A stretch of DNA of 64,000 bases from a virus: positions 1 through 64,000 of the IMG/VR virus record IMGVR_UViG_3300044972_002389, one strand, 5' to 3'. The stretch's first letter is position 1; each line of letters starts with the position of its first letter. Position numbers and translations under genes: made by a program. Below are positions 26,226 to 35,395 of the stretch, piece after piece. Below the pieces are notes generated by a model. The model had not been told where the DNA came from and made no database searches. It saw nothing but the letters and a program-made list of their open reading frames with translations.

Positions 26226-28238
26226 GTGACTCAAATTCGTAAAATTTGGACCAGCAAGTTCACAAATGATATAAATGAGTATGTTGGTCGCGATGGGGAG
26301 ATATTCTACGCAAGCGGGGAAGTTGAGTTACGTTTTTCTGACGGCGTAACTCCTGGTGGGTTACCATTTACCCCTGGCGGTGGAGGGGGTACTGGCACAA
26401 CTGGCGCACAAGGACCCACTGGGCCAACAGGGGCAAGAGGCATTAGTGGTTATTCTGGGGTAAGCACCCTTGGCTCAACTGGACCAACTGGGCCCAACAG
26501 TGCTAGTGGTTATTCTGGGATATCAGGTTACTCAGGCGAGTCTGGAACAAGCGGCTACTCTGGCAGCGGAGTATCAGGCTACTCTGGTCAAGGTGGTTAT
26601 TCAGGAACTTCAGGAAAATCTGGAGAATCTGGGTATTCTGGTGCCAGTGGGTATTCTGGTGCCAGTGGGTATTCTGGTGCCAGTGGGTATTCAAGTGAGT
26701 CTGGCCGGTCAGGTTACTCTGGTGAAAGTGGTTATTCTGGCAGTGGAGTATCAGGCTACTCTGGAGAGAGTGGGTACTCTGGAGAGAGTGGGTACTCTGG
26801 AGAGAGTGGGTACTCTGGAGAGAGTGGTTATTCAGGTTATTCAGGTTACTCTGGTTATTCAGGTTACTCTGGTTATTCAGGTTATTCTGGAGAGAGTGGT
26901 TATTCAGGTTATTCTGGAGAGAGTGGTTATTCTGGGATATCAGGTGAGTCAGGCTATTCTGGAGAGTCAGGTGTCTCTGGATATTCTGCCTATTCAGGAT
27001 ACTCTGGAGAGAGTGGTTATTCAGGGGCATCAGGTGAGTCTGGCTATTCAGGAGAGAGCGGATATTCTGGAGGCAGCGGAACTAGTGGAACTAGTGGTGT
27101 AAGTGGATGGAGCGGCACAAGTGGAACTAGTGGATGGAGCGGCACAAGTGGAACTAGTGGATGGAGCGGCACAAGTGGAACCAGTGGATGGAGCGGCACA
27201 AGTGGAACTAGTGGAACAAGTGGCACAAGCGGCTGGAGTGGCACAAGTGGAACTAGTGGATGGAGCGGAACAAGCGGCTTTAGTGGTGTCAGCGGAACTA
27301 GTGGGTTCAGCGGAACTAGCGGAGCAAGCGGCTTTAGTGGTGTCAGCGGAGCAAGCGGCTTTAGTGGTGTCAGCGGATTCAGTGGAGCAACTGGCTTAAT
27401 AGGACCTACTGGTAGTGGCGCAACTGGTGCAACTGGCACCCCAGGTGTAACAGGTGTAACAGGACCAACAGGTCCTGTTGGTCCTGCGTCTACATTAGCA
27501 GCTAGTTCTTACATTTTAACTGCTATCTTAACAAGTGATCAAACAGTTGCTAGCGCAAGTACGTTAGTTTTACCCTTAGCTGATTATTATGATCCACAAA
27601 ACTGGTGGAACGCCAGCACATATACATTCAAACCAACTGTTGCAGGTTATTATAATTTAAGTTTCGGTGTTTGGGTCAGTGCAGCGTCTGTGGCAACTAA
27701 TCAATATAACGGCCAGATACTTAAAAACTCTGGAACTATATTAATTGCCCAAGTTCAAACTGTAACGTCTACGGGAATTTCACTTGGTGGCAGCAAAGTT
27801 GTTTACTTCAATGGATCTACTGACTCTGCTCAAGTTACTGCCTTTAACGGTACCGGAAGTAATGTTACAGTGCAATATGGCACTGCTGACGGTCCAGGAA
27901 CTTGGCTTTCAGCACATTTAATTGCATATGGCGCTGATGGAGTAACAGGACCTACAGGCGCTAGCGGAACTAGTGGCGTAAGTGGATGGAGTGGCACAAG
28001 TGGCTGGAGTGGCACCTCTGGGTTCAGTGGATTCAGTGGCACAAGTGGATTCAGTGGCACAAGTGGATTCAGTGGAACAAGCGGCTTTAGTGGTGTCAGC
28101 GGAACTAGTGGCACAAGCGGCTTCAGCGGAGCAAGCGGCTGTAGTGGTGTCAGCGGCTTTAGCGGAACTAGTGGATTCAGTGGCGGAGCAGGTGTTACTA
28201 CAGGCAAAGCTATTGCGATGGCAATTGTTTTTGGATAA
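26226..28238 (+). CDS. collagen-like fibre with an internal C1q/TNF-like domain
   Basis: 670 residues from GTG 26226 (TQIRKIWTSKFTNDINEYVG). Residues about 1-55 are a small head domain; then GPTGPTGARG and a long Gly-X-Y tract made of GYSGES, GYSGYSG, SGTSGWSG and SGFSGVSG units. Residues about 420-573 form a beta sandwich resembling C1q/TNF heads (YTFKPTVAGYYNLSFGVWVS, then AHLIAYG). A second Gly-X-Y tract (WSGTSGFSGFSG) follows to the C-terminus. Such heads nucleate collagen trimers and bind ligands. The repeats are near-identical at DNA level and should change length by slippage. Similar SGTSGWSG DNA recurs in the remnant at 31852. Confidence 0.88.
   Translation: MTQIRKIWTSKFTNDINEYVGRDGEIFYASGEVELRFSDGVTPGGLPFTPGGGGGTGTTGAQGPTGPTGARGISGYSGVSTLGSTGPTGPNSASGYSGISGYSGESGTSGYSGSGVSGYSGQGGYSGTSGKSGESGYSGASGYSGASGYSGASGYSSESGRSGYSGESGYSGSGVSGYSGESGYSGESGYSGESGYSGESGYSGYSGYSGYSGYSGYSGYSGESGYSGYSGESGYSGISGESGYSGESGVSGYSAYSGYSGESGYSGASGESGYSGESGYSGGSGTSGTSGVSGWSGTSGTSGWSGTSGTSGWSGTSGTSGWSGTSGTSGTSGTSGWSGTSGTSGWSGTSGFSGVSGTSGFSGTSGASGFSGVSGASGFSGVSGFSGATGLIGPTGSGATGATGTPGVTGVTGPTGPVGPASTLAASSYILTAILTSDQTVASASTLVLPLADYYDPQNWWNASTYTFKPTVAGYYNLSFGVWVSAASVATNQYNGQILKNSGTILIAQVQTVTSTGISLGGSKVVYFNGSTDSAQVTAFNGTGSNVTVQYGTADGPGTWLSAHLIAYGADGVTGPTGASGTSGVSGWSGTSGWSGTSGFSGFSGTSGFSGTSGFSGTSGFSGVSGTSGTSGFSGASGCSGVSGFSGTSGFSGGAGVTTGKAIAMAIVFG
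26497..27393 (+). repeat. coding Gly-X-Y repeat tract (GYSG and SGTSGWSG units)
   Basis: Tandem coding repeats, first with GGTTATTCTGG-type units, then from about 27070 with a 27-base unit (GGATGGAGCGGCACAAGTGG plus seven bases) repeated almost exactly four times. They are in frame and belong to the collagen-like gene; they are not CRISPR, since no unique spacers occur. Confidence 0.85.
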
Positions 28239-28252
28239 GGATTTAAAAAGTT

Positions 28253-28612
28253 ATGTCAGCCCCTAATATAGTAAATGTCACAACAATTATTGGTAAAACT
28301 GCGGTACAAGCAGTTGGTACAAGTGCTACAGCAATAGTTACCAATTCAGCAGCAAGTAACAAAGTCTTTAAAATCAACAGTCTAGTAATTTCAAATGTTG
28401 ACGGGACCAACAATGCAGACATTACTGTGGATTTGTTCAGAAGTTCTGTAGCGTATAGACTAGCGAATACCATTTCCGTACCAGCAGACGCATCGCTAGT
28501 TGTTATCAGCAAAGATACTTCAATTTATCTTGAAGAAGGCGACAGCATACGTTTGACTGCTAGTGCTGTAAGTGATCTGGAAGCTGTGTGTAGCTATGAG
28601 GAAATCAGTTAG
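28253..28612 (+). CDS. small virion-associated protein (paralogue of the gene at 1229)
   Basis: 119 residues (MSAPNIVNVTTIIGKTAVQA) with AAGGA upstream. A beta-rich single domain: VFKINSLVISNVDGTNNADI, SVAYRLANTISVPADASLVV, LEEGDSIRLTASAVS. It aligns with the 117-residue product at 1229, which is also next to a collagen-like fibre gene. The shared neighbourhood suggests a fibre-associated cap or joint protein. It overlaps the next gene by one base. Confidence 0.75.
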   Translation: MSAPNIVNVTTIIGKTAVQAVGTSATAIVTNSAASNKVFKINSLVISNVDGTNNADITVDLFRSSVAYRLANTISVPADASLVVISKDTSIYLEEGDSIRLTASAVSDLEAVCSYEEIS

Positions 28613-29643
28613 TGAATACTAACTTTGATAACGGCGGTGTTATTGGGATTGAAAATAATCCTACATCAACTACGGCCAAAGGAGTCTGGAGCTCAGAAGC
28701 ACAAGCTGATGCAAAATACGGGAATACCTGGCCTGGGCAAGCACTCTACGGATTTACGTCAGCTACATTTACACCTGGCACTGCTAGCGGCAGTTCAGGA
28801 CCAACACTGGCACAGGCACAGGGTGGGATGACCGGCACGCCTACACCGTCAGGATGGAACACCAACACAGCATATTTCAGCGTAACATCCGGGATACAGC
28901 TATGGACGGTTCCTTTGACAGCGTCATACCGGATAACAGCAATAGGTGCTAGGGGAGGCAGCGGTGCTACCGGTGTTGGTGCCGGTGCACGCATGATAGG
29001 CACCTTCTCCCTTACCCAGGGCGAAAAACTCAAGATATTGGTAGGACAACAGGGTGTCACCGGTAATAATGCGTGCGGTGGTAGCAAGGGCGGCGGCGGC
29101 GGCAGCAGCTTCGTGACTAAACAGGACAACACCATACTGATCATAGCTGGCGGAGGCGGCGGAGGTTCGGCAGGCACATGGGCCAACAAGGATGCCAGCA
29201 TACTCACCTCTGGCAATGCCGGGGGAGATACCGGAGGAGGTGGAGGCACACTTGGTTCTGGCGGTGGTGCCACCAATGGATGTGTTTCAGTTGGTGGTGG
29301 CGGTGGTGGCTATAGCGGCAACGGCGCAGCTGGCGGCGGCGGTGAAGGCGCTTCAAGCGGCGGTAACAGTTTTCTCAATGGCGGCACGGGGGGGACCGGA
29401 GGTGTGCAATACGGTGGCACGGCGGCTAACGGCGGGTTTGGCGGTGGAGGCGGTGCCAGCAGCTACCTAGGTGGTGGTGGTGGTGGCTACAGTGGCGGCG
29501 GTGCTGGCGGTGTGGGGGCGTGTACCTGTCCTGCCTTGGGACCAGGAGGTGGCGGTGGCAGCATCAACAACGGCAGCAACCAATCCAACACAGCCGGGGT
29601 AAACACCACCGGAAATGGCAGCGTACTCATTGAAAAACTCTAG
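28612..29643 (+). CDS. glycine-rich adhesin-type protein
   Basis: 343 residues from GTG 28612. An N-terminal 100 residues (VIGIENNPTSTTAKGVWSS) shares its opening with the next gene. A beta domain (GIQLWTVPLTASYRITAIGA) is followed by poly-Gly stretches (GGGGGSSFVTKQDNTILIIA, GGGASSYLGGGGGGYSGG). This is the glycine-rich domain found in ALK/LTK-like and phage fibre proteins; in T4-like phages, glycine-rich tip adhesins pack as polyglycine helices and recognise receptors. The GC content of the second half is well above that of its neighbours, as expected from Gly codons. Receptor binding is inferred. Confidence 0.75.
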   Translation: MNTNFDNGGVIGIENNPTSTTAKGVWSSEAQADAKYGNTWPGQALYGFTSATFTPGTASGSSGPTLAQAQGGMTGTPTPSGWNTNTAYFSVTSGIQLWTVPLTASYRITAIGARGGSGATGVGAGARMIGTFSLTQGEKLKILVGQQGVTGNNACGGSKGGGGGSSFVTKQDNTILIIAGGGGGGSAGTWANKDASILTSGNAGGDTGGGGGTLGSGGGATNGCVSVGGGGGGYSGNGAAGGGGEGASSGGNSFLNGGTGGTGGVQYGGTAANGGFGGGGGASSYLGGGGGGYSGGGAGGVGACTCPALGPGGGGGSINNGSNQSNTAGVNTTGNGSVLIEKL

Positions 29644-29662
29644 CAGATAAAAGACCGTATAA

Positions 29663-30538
29663 ATGGGCAAAGGCAATATCATAGGCAAACCAAATGATCC
29701 AACTACTTCAGTAGCTTCAGGAGTATGGTCTTTGAGAGAAAATTTTTTGGCAGTAAAGCATAATCGTTGGCCACCCGTAATTCTTTCCCTTGGACAACAG
29801 GCATATACCACTCCCGGTACATACACATGGACATGCCCTGCGGGAGTAAATAGCGTGAGTGTAGTATGCGTTGGGGGAGGGGGCGGAAAAGGTGCCACAG
29901 CGACCACATATCTAGGTGGCGGTGGCGGTGGTTTGGGTTATAAAAATAACATCAGTGTTACGCCAGGCACATTATATACTGTGGTTGTTGGTGCAGGTGG
30001 CGGTGCTGGTGCAAATGGTGCTGCTAGCTATTTCATATCCGCTTTAACCGTACAAGGTGGAGGTGGAACTTATGCAGGTGCAGGTGGAACTTATGTTGGA
30101 GACGGCGGAGGTAATGGTGGTGCTTCAAATACTGGCGCGTATTCTGGTGGTGGTGGCGCAGGTGGCTACACAGGTAATGGTGGTGCTGCGGGCGTTACAA
30201 GTGGCGCATCAGGACCTGGCAACGCTGGTTCCGGCGGTGGCGGCGGTGGAGGTAGCTCTTATTATGCAACAGCTGGGGGCGGCGTAGGAATACTGGGACA
30301 AGGAGCAAATGGAACAGCAGGGGGTAATGGGGGAGCGAGTAGCAGTGCAGGCGGCGGCGGCGGCAGTGGTGGCGAAAATGGCAAGGGTTACACAGGTACA
30401 GGTGTGGGTGCATTGTATGGCGGCGGTGGGCTTCAGAGTGACGGCGGCGGTAGCGTTAGTGGCGGGAATGGGGCCGTTCGCATAATATGGCCAGGAACCA
30501 CTAGACTGTTCCCGACAACCCAGACTGGGAATCTATAA
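29663..30538 (+). CDS. glycine-rich adhesin-type protein, second copy
   Basis: 291 residues (MGKGNIIGKPNDPTTSVASG). The IIGKPNDPTTSVASGVWSL opening matches the VIGIENNPTSTTAKGVWSS opening of the previous product. Then comes YTTPGTYTWTCPAGVNSVSV, a common start of phage glycine-rich tip domains, followed by poly-Gly tracts (VGAGGGAGANGAASYF, GGGGGSSYYATAGGG) and GNGAVRIIWPG, the usual closing strand. It probably arose by duplication with divergence. A role as a fibre-tip receptor-binding protein is likely but unproven. Confidence 0.78.
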   Translation: MGKGNIIGKPNDPTTSVASGVWSLRENFLAVKHNRWPPVILSLGQQAYTTPGTYTWTCPAGVNSVSVVCVGGGGGKGATATTYLGGGGGGLGYKNNISVTPGTLYTVVVGAGGGAGANGAASYFISALTVQGGGGTYAGAGGTYVGDGGGNGGASNTGAYSGGGGAGGYTGNGGAAGVTSGASGPGNAGSGGGGGGGSSYYATAGGGVGILGQGANGTAGGNGGASSSAGGGGGSGGENGKGYTGTGVGALYGGGGLQSDGGGSVSGGNGAVRIIWPGTTRLFPTTQTGNL

Positions 30539-30601
30539 GATGTTGTTGACAAACCTCAAGCTGCTGGATGACCCTTCAAAATACCATGAACGGAAGGATT
30601 C

Positions 30602-30892
30602 ATGCCAATCATGTTCGAGATTTACTATAATGAAGACTTGCCAGGAATGCGGATGCATCATGCTAGCGAAATGGAAGTTCCATTTCGCCAAATGCCCATT
30701 GGGCAAGTGGTAGATTACAAGATGATATTTGTCAAGACAATCACTACTGTCGCAGTCAATTACTATTGCAATCATTCACTATTGCAAAATAGTGCTTATA
30801 GTATCTCACTTGATAACAACAACAAAAACTCTATCTCGGAGGTCTCATCAATACTACTATGCCAAGATTCTCAGGAACTTAAGGAGACATAA
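30602..30892 (+). CDS. unknown 96-residue protein
   Basis: ATG 30602 follows GGAAGGA at good spacing and reads MPIMFEIYYNEDLPGMRMHH. It ends one base before the tail-fibre chaperone start, as a genuine upstream gene would. No domain is recognised; the second half (NSAYSISLDNNNKNSISEVS) is low-complexity. The 63 bases before it contain CTGGATGACCCTT, which recurs at the start of the gene at 41530, hinting at shuffled gene edges. The protein may be a small chaperone partner or a remnant. Confidence 0.5.
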   Translation: MPIMFEIYYNEDLPGMRMHHASEMEVPFRQMPIGQVVDYKMIFVKTITTVAVNYYCNHSLLQNSAYSISLDNNNKNSISEVSSILLCQDSQELKET

Positions 30893-30893
30893 T

Positions 30894-31397
30894 ATGCTGT
30901 ATTCCTATAAAAACCAATGGCCTCAGTCGTTGCCATTCAGGATAAGACTATTAGATGGTAGAACACGAACTGATCCTAGCACTTTCACTCCAGAAGAAAT
31001 TGATGATGCTGGATATGTGCCTGTAAGTGATCCTCCTCAACTACAGGACAATGAGAAATTGTTGTGGAATGATATCACAGGTGCGTGGATAGTGACCGAA
31101 TATACCCTGGAAGAACTTGAAATGCTGAAGCAGACAAAATGGAAAGATGTGCGACAACAGAGAGATATACTTATTCAGTCGGTTGCATGGAGAGTTGAAC
31201 GCTGTAATCGATACTTAAGATTGGGTCTCACTCCAATTGATGATATCCTCACTCTCGAACGCTATATTCAAGAACTAGCTGATATACCTCAAACACAACA
31301 AGATCCTTTCAATATTATTTGGCCTAGTTTACACATTGTTCCTGTGGAATCAGTGAATCCTTATCCTCCGGGATTCCTTCCGGAGATGAACGTGTAG
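30894..31397 (+). CDS. tail fibre assembly chaperone
   Basis: 167 residues from ATG 30894 (MLYSYKNQWPQSLPFRIRLL), chosen because AAGGAG lies before it. The C-terminal half has the typical fibre-chaperone layout: RDILIQSVAWRVERCNRY, then LERYIQELADIPQTQQDPFN and IIWP. These proteins help trimerise tail-fibre tips and are usually encoded just after the fibre they serve, here the glycine-rich adhesins. The tryptophan and IWP motif near the end are conserved landmarks of the family. Confidence 0.8.
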   Translation: MLYSYKNQWPQSLPFRIRLLDGRTRTDPSTFTPEEIDDAGYVPVSDPPQLQDNEKLLWNDITGAWIVTEYTLEELEMLKQTKWKDVRQQRDILIQSVAWRVERCNRYLRLGLTPIDDILTLERYIQELADIPQTQQDPFNIIWPSLHIVPVESVNPYPPGFLPEMNV

Positions 31398-31446
31398 TTT
31401 CAATCTCTAAATTGTAGTGCTATCAAAAAGTTTGTATAATTTTGTT

Positions 31447-31851
31447 GTGACTCTACAATTCAAATACTCTATTATCATACCAACCTACAACCACTGCAAT
31501 GACTTGTTAGAACCTTGCACTACAAGCCTTTGCTCTCATAACAAAATGACTGACGTTGAATTGATAGTCAGCGCCAATGGTTGCACAGACAACAAATGTG
31601 ACTATCTACAAGATCTACAACAGCAATTTGTCAGTGTTGGCATGGCTGATCACTGTCAAATTGTATGGAGTGATCAACCCTTGGGATAAAGTGGTGCCAA
31701 CAATCTAGCTATCAAGCTAGCCAAAGGTCAACGCATAATTTTGCTCAACAATGATGTTGTGTTTCTGCCTCAAGAGAGAAATTTTTGAATTTGAGCTCTC
31801 AATCAACCATTTGAAATCAACCCCCGAGCAGGAATAAGCTGTGTATTCAAA
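31447..31851 (+). pseudogene. decayed family 2 glycosyltransferase
   Basis: The frame reads VTLQFKYSIIIPTYNHCNDL, a GT-A start, then DVELIVSANGCTDNKC and VWSDQPLG. TAA (31687) stands where family members have an aromatic before SGANNLAIKLAKGQRIILLN (nucleotide and DxD-like region), all still in the same frame. Two TGA codons follow (31786 and 31792) in positions that read as Trp in the sense NF-W-I-W-ALNQPFEINPRAG. The three stops with frame otherwise preserved show recent loss. It continues in frame into collagen-like fibre sequence at 31852. Confidence 0.8.
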
Positions 31852-32391
31852 AGCTGGAGCGGAACAAGTGGATGGAGCGGATTTAGCGGTGCGGGCACAA
31901 GTGGATTTTCTGGCACTAGTGGATGGAGCGGAACAGCCGGCAGCTCAACCTCAATTACTGCTACAAATACCACAACAAATTCAACATTTTATCCGGTTTT
32001 TGTGGACACTGCTGGCTCTAGCACTACTCCTAGGATACGCAGCACTGCAACAGCATTCACCTATAATCCTGGCACTGGTGAAGTGGCTGCTGTTGACTTC
32101 AACAGCATCAGTGATGCTGCGTTCAAAACAAACATCTCAACAATTACCGACAGTTGGGCTATTCTCAAGGAACTCAATCCCGTTAGTTTTGACTGGAAGC
32201 ATGCCAGCAAACACAGTTTTGGTTTATTGGCTCAAGAAGTAGAGCAAGTTATACCATCTCTTGTGAGTACAACCGCGTCAGGGAAAACTGTGGCATATAT
32301 TCAGTTGATACCGCTGTTGTTGAAGGCATTGCAAGAGCAGGCCGAAAGTATTGAAGTATTGAAAAAACACTTGGGACTAAATCAAAGTTAA
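31852..32391 (+). pseudogene. C-terminal remnant of a tail fibre with peptidase S74 chaperone domain
   Basis: Open in the same frame as the dead glycosyltransferase but with no good start codon. It begins SWSGTSGWSGFSGAGTSG (same Gly-X-Y style as the gene at 26226), then a beta region, then an S74 intramolecular chaperone: FNSISDAAFKTNISTITDSW, LKELNPVSFDWKHASKHSFG, LLAQEVEQVIPSLV and a terminal helix. S74 domains trimerise the fibre and then cut themselves off. Without its N-terminus this copy is probably inactive, unless expressed from the GTG at 32002, which keeps most of the chaperone. Confidence 0.72.
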
Positions 32392-32409
32392 GTAATGTTC
32401 TCACGTCTC

Positions 32410-32417
32410 TATAAATA
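32410..32417 (+). promoter_or_regulatory. T4-type late promoter (TATAAATA)
   Basis: An exact late consensus 34 bases before the 32451 start, with AAGGAG in the leader. It is the only clear promoter ahead of the RCC1 array, so it may drive all of it. Confidence 0.78.
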
Positions 32418-32450
32418 AGTGCAACCGAGTACTCTAAAAGGAGCGCGAAG

Positions 32451-32708
32451 ATGGCCATAAAAATATCAGGCGTTACAGTCATCGCCGATAACCAAAATTT
32501 GACTATTACTGGGTATGCCAATTTCAGCGGCACATCTGCACTAAAATTGCCTGTGGGCACAGATGGTGAAAGACCAACAGCAGCAACAGGACAAATCCGT
32601 TACAATACTACGCAAGCCAGTTTTGAAGGCTACGACGGCACAGTTTGGGGCAGTTTTGGTGGCCAAGACAACACTGCTCGAACACTAGCTTTGTTGGCAC
32701 TGACTTAA
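32451..32708 (+). CDS. short fibre-type head domain protein
   Basis: 85 residues (MAIKISGVTVIADNQNLTIT) with AAGGAG upstream. FSGTSALKLPVGTDGERPTA and GQIRYNTTQASFEGYDGTVW match a module near residue 120 of the giant fibre (IRVPVGLTAQRP, IRFNTDYNKLEYYNGTAW). This small strand module is widespread in phage fibre proteins. As the first gene of the RCC1 operon it may be the base to which the propeller proteins attach (inference). Confidence 0.75.
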   Translation: MAIKISGVTVIADNQNLTITGYANFSGTSALKLPVGTDGERPTAATGQIRYNTTQASFEGYDGTVWGSFGGQDNTARTLALLALT

Positions 32709-32712
32709 TCAC

Positions 32713-34062
32713 ATGTCTGTGGCTGCTGGCAAACTCATCACACAAGCCAACGCATGCATTGTCTTGGCCAATCAAGATGTTCTGCAAACTGCTCAGTTGG
32801 CAGGTATTCAAGCGGCTTTGAATGGGATCTATTGTGTAGCAAATTGTGCAGCATTGCCAACAGCATGTGACAATACAGGCAGGTTTATTTGGATAACGGA
32901 CATTGGCGACTATCGCTACAGTGATGGCACCCAATGGACCAATGACTTCAATACAAATTGGACAGGCGCATGTGTGTTTGGGTGGGGTTGGAACCTCTGT
33001 GGAGGTTTGGGCAATAATACAACAACTTCCCAGAGTTCACCTGTTCGAGAAATAAGCTCAAGCTGCAATTGGGTTACTGTCACTAGCAATACAACATCAG
33101 CAGGAATAAAATCAGACCTTTCACTATGGACTTGGGGTTACAACAATTGTGGTGCACTGGGCAATAATGCAACAGCTAACCAAAGTAGTCCAGTTCGTGA
33201 AATAAGTAGTTCTTCAACCTGGACAAGTGTAGGGTCATTTGCGTTCCATCTTTTGGCTTTAAAATGTGATAGCACACTGTGGGCATGGGGCGACAACTTT
33301 TGCGGTAATTTGGGCGATGGCACCAAAACAACCCGCAGTTCTCCAATCCGCGAGGTATCATCAAGTACAAATTGGTGTTCAATCAGCAGTGGAGGGCTGC
33401 GACACTCTGCTGCTGTCAAGTCTGATGGCAGTCTGTGGACCTGGGGAGTCAACACATGTGGAGTACTGGGAACCAACAACACAACTAACTTCAGTTCACC
33501 AGTGCGAGAAATAACAAGCGGAACCTCCTGGTGCAGAATACAAAACGGTTACAACCTAGCAGTTGCGTTGAAAAAAGACAATACACTTTGGAGCTGGGGC
33601 TCAGGTGGATATGGCGTTCTCGGTAACAACTCTACCTCAAATGCCAGCAGCCCAGTTCGAGAAGTTTCCAGCTCTACAAATTGGTGCACATTTGGGCCTG
33701 GCAAGTATCATTCAAATGCTATAAAAACCGATGGCACTCTGTGGGCATGGGGTTTAAATACATGTGGAGAGCTGGGAAATAATACTGCAACCAGCCGGAG
33801 CAGTCCTATACAAGAAATTTCATCATCAACAACTTGGTGTCAAGTATCTGGTGGATGCGCGCATACCGCGGCGTTAAAAACAGATGGCACATTGTGGACC
33901 TGGGGAAATGCATCATGTGGCGCGTTGGGGAACAACACAGTTACATCAGTTTCCAGTCCTGTGAGAGAGATAACATCAGCCACGTCGTGGAGTTGTGTAA
34001 CTAGCAGTACAAGGCAAACAATGGCCATTCAAGGTAAAATTTCAGGATTTGTAGCACTATGA
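32713..34062 (+). CDS. RCC1-repeat propeller protein, copy 1 (N-domain type A)
   Basis: 449 residues. N-terminal domain of about 95 residues (MSVAAGKLITQANACIVLAN, ending YRYSDGTQWTNDF), then seven RCC1-like blades of about 50 residues: WGxNxCGxLGxNTxTxxSSP, VREISSSxxWC, then ALKTDGTLWTWG. Seven blades make one closed beta propeller. The N-domain pairs with that of copy 4. Blades here are more divergent than in copies 3-6. It ends in a four-base overlap with the next copy. RCC1 folds are binding platforms; in this fibre-gene setting an adhesin or virion decoration is likely. No signal peptide. Confidence 0.87.
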   Translation: MSVAAGKLITQANACIVLANQDVLQTAQLAGIQAALNGIYCVANCAALPTACDNTGRFIWITDIGDYRYSDGTQWTNDFNTNWTGACVFGWGWNLCGGLGNNTTTSQSSPVREISSSCNWVTVTSNTTSAGIKSDLSLWTWGYNNCGALGNNATANQSSPVREISSSSTWTSVGSFAFHLLALKCDSTLWAWGDNFCGNLGDGTKTTRSSPIREVSSSTNWCSISSGGLRHSAAVKSDGSLWTWGVNTCGVLGTNNTTNFSSPVREITSGTSWCRIQNGYNLAVALKKDNTLWSWGSGGYGVLGNNSTSNASSPVREVSSSTNWCTFGPGKYHSNAIKTDGTLWAWGLNTCGELGNNTATSRSSPIQEISSSTTWCQVSGGCAHTAALKTDGTLWTWGNASCGALGNNTVTSVSSPVREITSATSWSCVTSSTRQTMAIQGKISGFVAL

Positions 34063-35378
34063 ACTTAAATCAAATTGAATTTGCCCTTAGCCAAAAAATC
34101 GCAGCAGGCAACGACAATCTAGATTTGCTCACATATACACGGGCTATTCAACAACTGAGAACAGGCGCTATGTTTGTTGTAGCCTGTTCTCAATTATTAC
34201 CTACTGCATCAGCCAGCAATGGTAAATTGTATTTGGTTGAAGACGCTCAAAGAGTAGTTTTCAGTAATTCTGTATTTTGGATTCCTATTGTATCACAGTC
34301 TAACACAGGTTGGGCGTGGGGGTCAAACAGTTGTGGACAATTGGGCACAAGTAATACAACCAATCAATCAAGTCCTGTCAGAGAGATTACAAGCTCCTGC
34401 AACTGGCTGCAACTCAGAGCTGGTTCGGTAAATTCAATGGGGTTAAAACAGGATAGTTCCTTATGGCTTTGGGGCAATAACGTATGTGGTCAGTTGGGAG
34501 ACAACACTGTTACCAGTAAGTCAAGTCCTGTAAGAGAAATCACCAGCAGCACAACTTGGTGTCAAATAGGTACGTCTTTTTACACAATGTCTGGTGTTAA
34601 AAGTGATGGCAGTTTGTGGGCATGGGGAAAGAACACATATGGCCAAGTGGGTGATAACACTATAGTTAACAAATCTAGCCCAGTGCGTGAAATCAGCAGC
34701 AGTGCCACTTGGTGCCAAACCTCACCTGGATATTCGCATACTGCTGCACTAAAAACAGATGGAACCCTTTGGGGTTGGGGAAATAATGGGACTGGGCAAC
34801 TGGGCACATGCAATCTGTCTAATAGGTCTAGTCCTGTGCGAGAAATTTCCAGTTCAACCAATTGGTGTCAAGTTTCTGCCGGCCTCTACGGTACCCTAGC
34901 ACTCAAAACAAGTGGTACTTTATGGGGATGGGGGTCAAACGAGTGTGGCAAATTTGGCAATAATAGCACTAGCAATGTATCAAGTCCCGTTCAAGAGATA
35001 AGTAGCTCCACCACTTGGTGTCAAACTTCCGCTGGGTTTGCTCACTCTATTGCCTTAAAAACAACTAACACACTATGGGCATGGGGTTGCAACGCTTGTG
35101 GTGCTTTAGGAGACAACTCTACTGTATCCAGGAGCTCACCAATTCAGGAAGCAACAAGTGCAACCAATTGGTGCCAAGTCACTGCCGGCTTTGGCAGAAG
35201 TGGCGCTTTAACAACCGCAAGCACTTTATGGATGTGGGGTAATAACAATTGTGGCCAACTTGGTAACAACTCTACAATCAGAAGTTTATTGCCTATACGT
35301 GAAATATCCAGTTCAAGCTCCTGGAGTGAAGTTAGCATAGGACAGGGCCTGTTTACTGTAGCCCGGCAAACAATTTAA
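34059..35378 (+). CDS. RCC1-repeat propeller protein, copy 2 (N-domain type B)
   Basis: 439 residues. N-domain MNLNQIEFALSQKIAAGNDN, then YTRAIQQLRTGAMFVVACSQ and LLPTASASNGKLYLVED, matches copy 5. Seven RCC1-like blades follow (WGSNSCGQLGTSNTTNQSSP, WGNNVCGQLGDNTVTSKSSP and so on). Codon choice and blade sequences are closer to copy 1 than to copies 3-6. The ATG overlaps the stop of copy 1 (ATGA), so the two are translationally coupled. It is followed by a DUF4376-type chaperone gene rather than by copy 3. Confidence 0.87.
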   Translation: MNLNQIEFALSQKIAAGNDNLDLLTYTRAIQQLRTGAMFVVACSQLLPTASASNGKLYLVEDAQRVVFSNSVFWIPIVSQSNTGWAWGSNSCGQLGTSNTTNQSSPVREITSSCNWLQLRAGSVNSMGLKQDSSLWLWGNNVCGQLGDNTVTSKSSPVREITSSTTWCQIGTSFYTMSGVKSDGSLWAWGKNTYGQVGDNTIVNKSSPVREISSSATWCQTSPGYSHTAALKTDGTLWGWGNNGTGQLGTCNLSNRSSPVREISSSTNWCQVSAGLYGTLALKTSGTLWGWGSNECGKFGNNSTSNVSSPVQEISSSTTWCQTSAGFAHSIALKTTNTLWAWGCNACGALGDNSTVSRSSPIQEATSATNWCQVTAGFGRSGALTTASTLWMWGNNNCGQLGNNSTIRSLLPIREISSSSSWSEVSIGQGLFTVARQTI

Positions 35379-35395
35379 GATAAAAGGAATAAAAT

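Noticed and set aside
26497-28200. Tandem repeats that look like a CRISPR array
   Set aside because: Repeats are contiguous, in frame, without unique spacers, and code for Gly-X-Y triplets.
31687-31794. TGA read as tryptophan (recoding)
   Set aside because: Many intact genes here end with TGA, and one of the three stops is TAA; loss of function is simpler.
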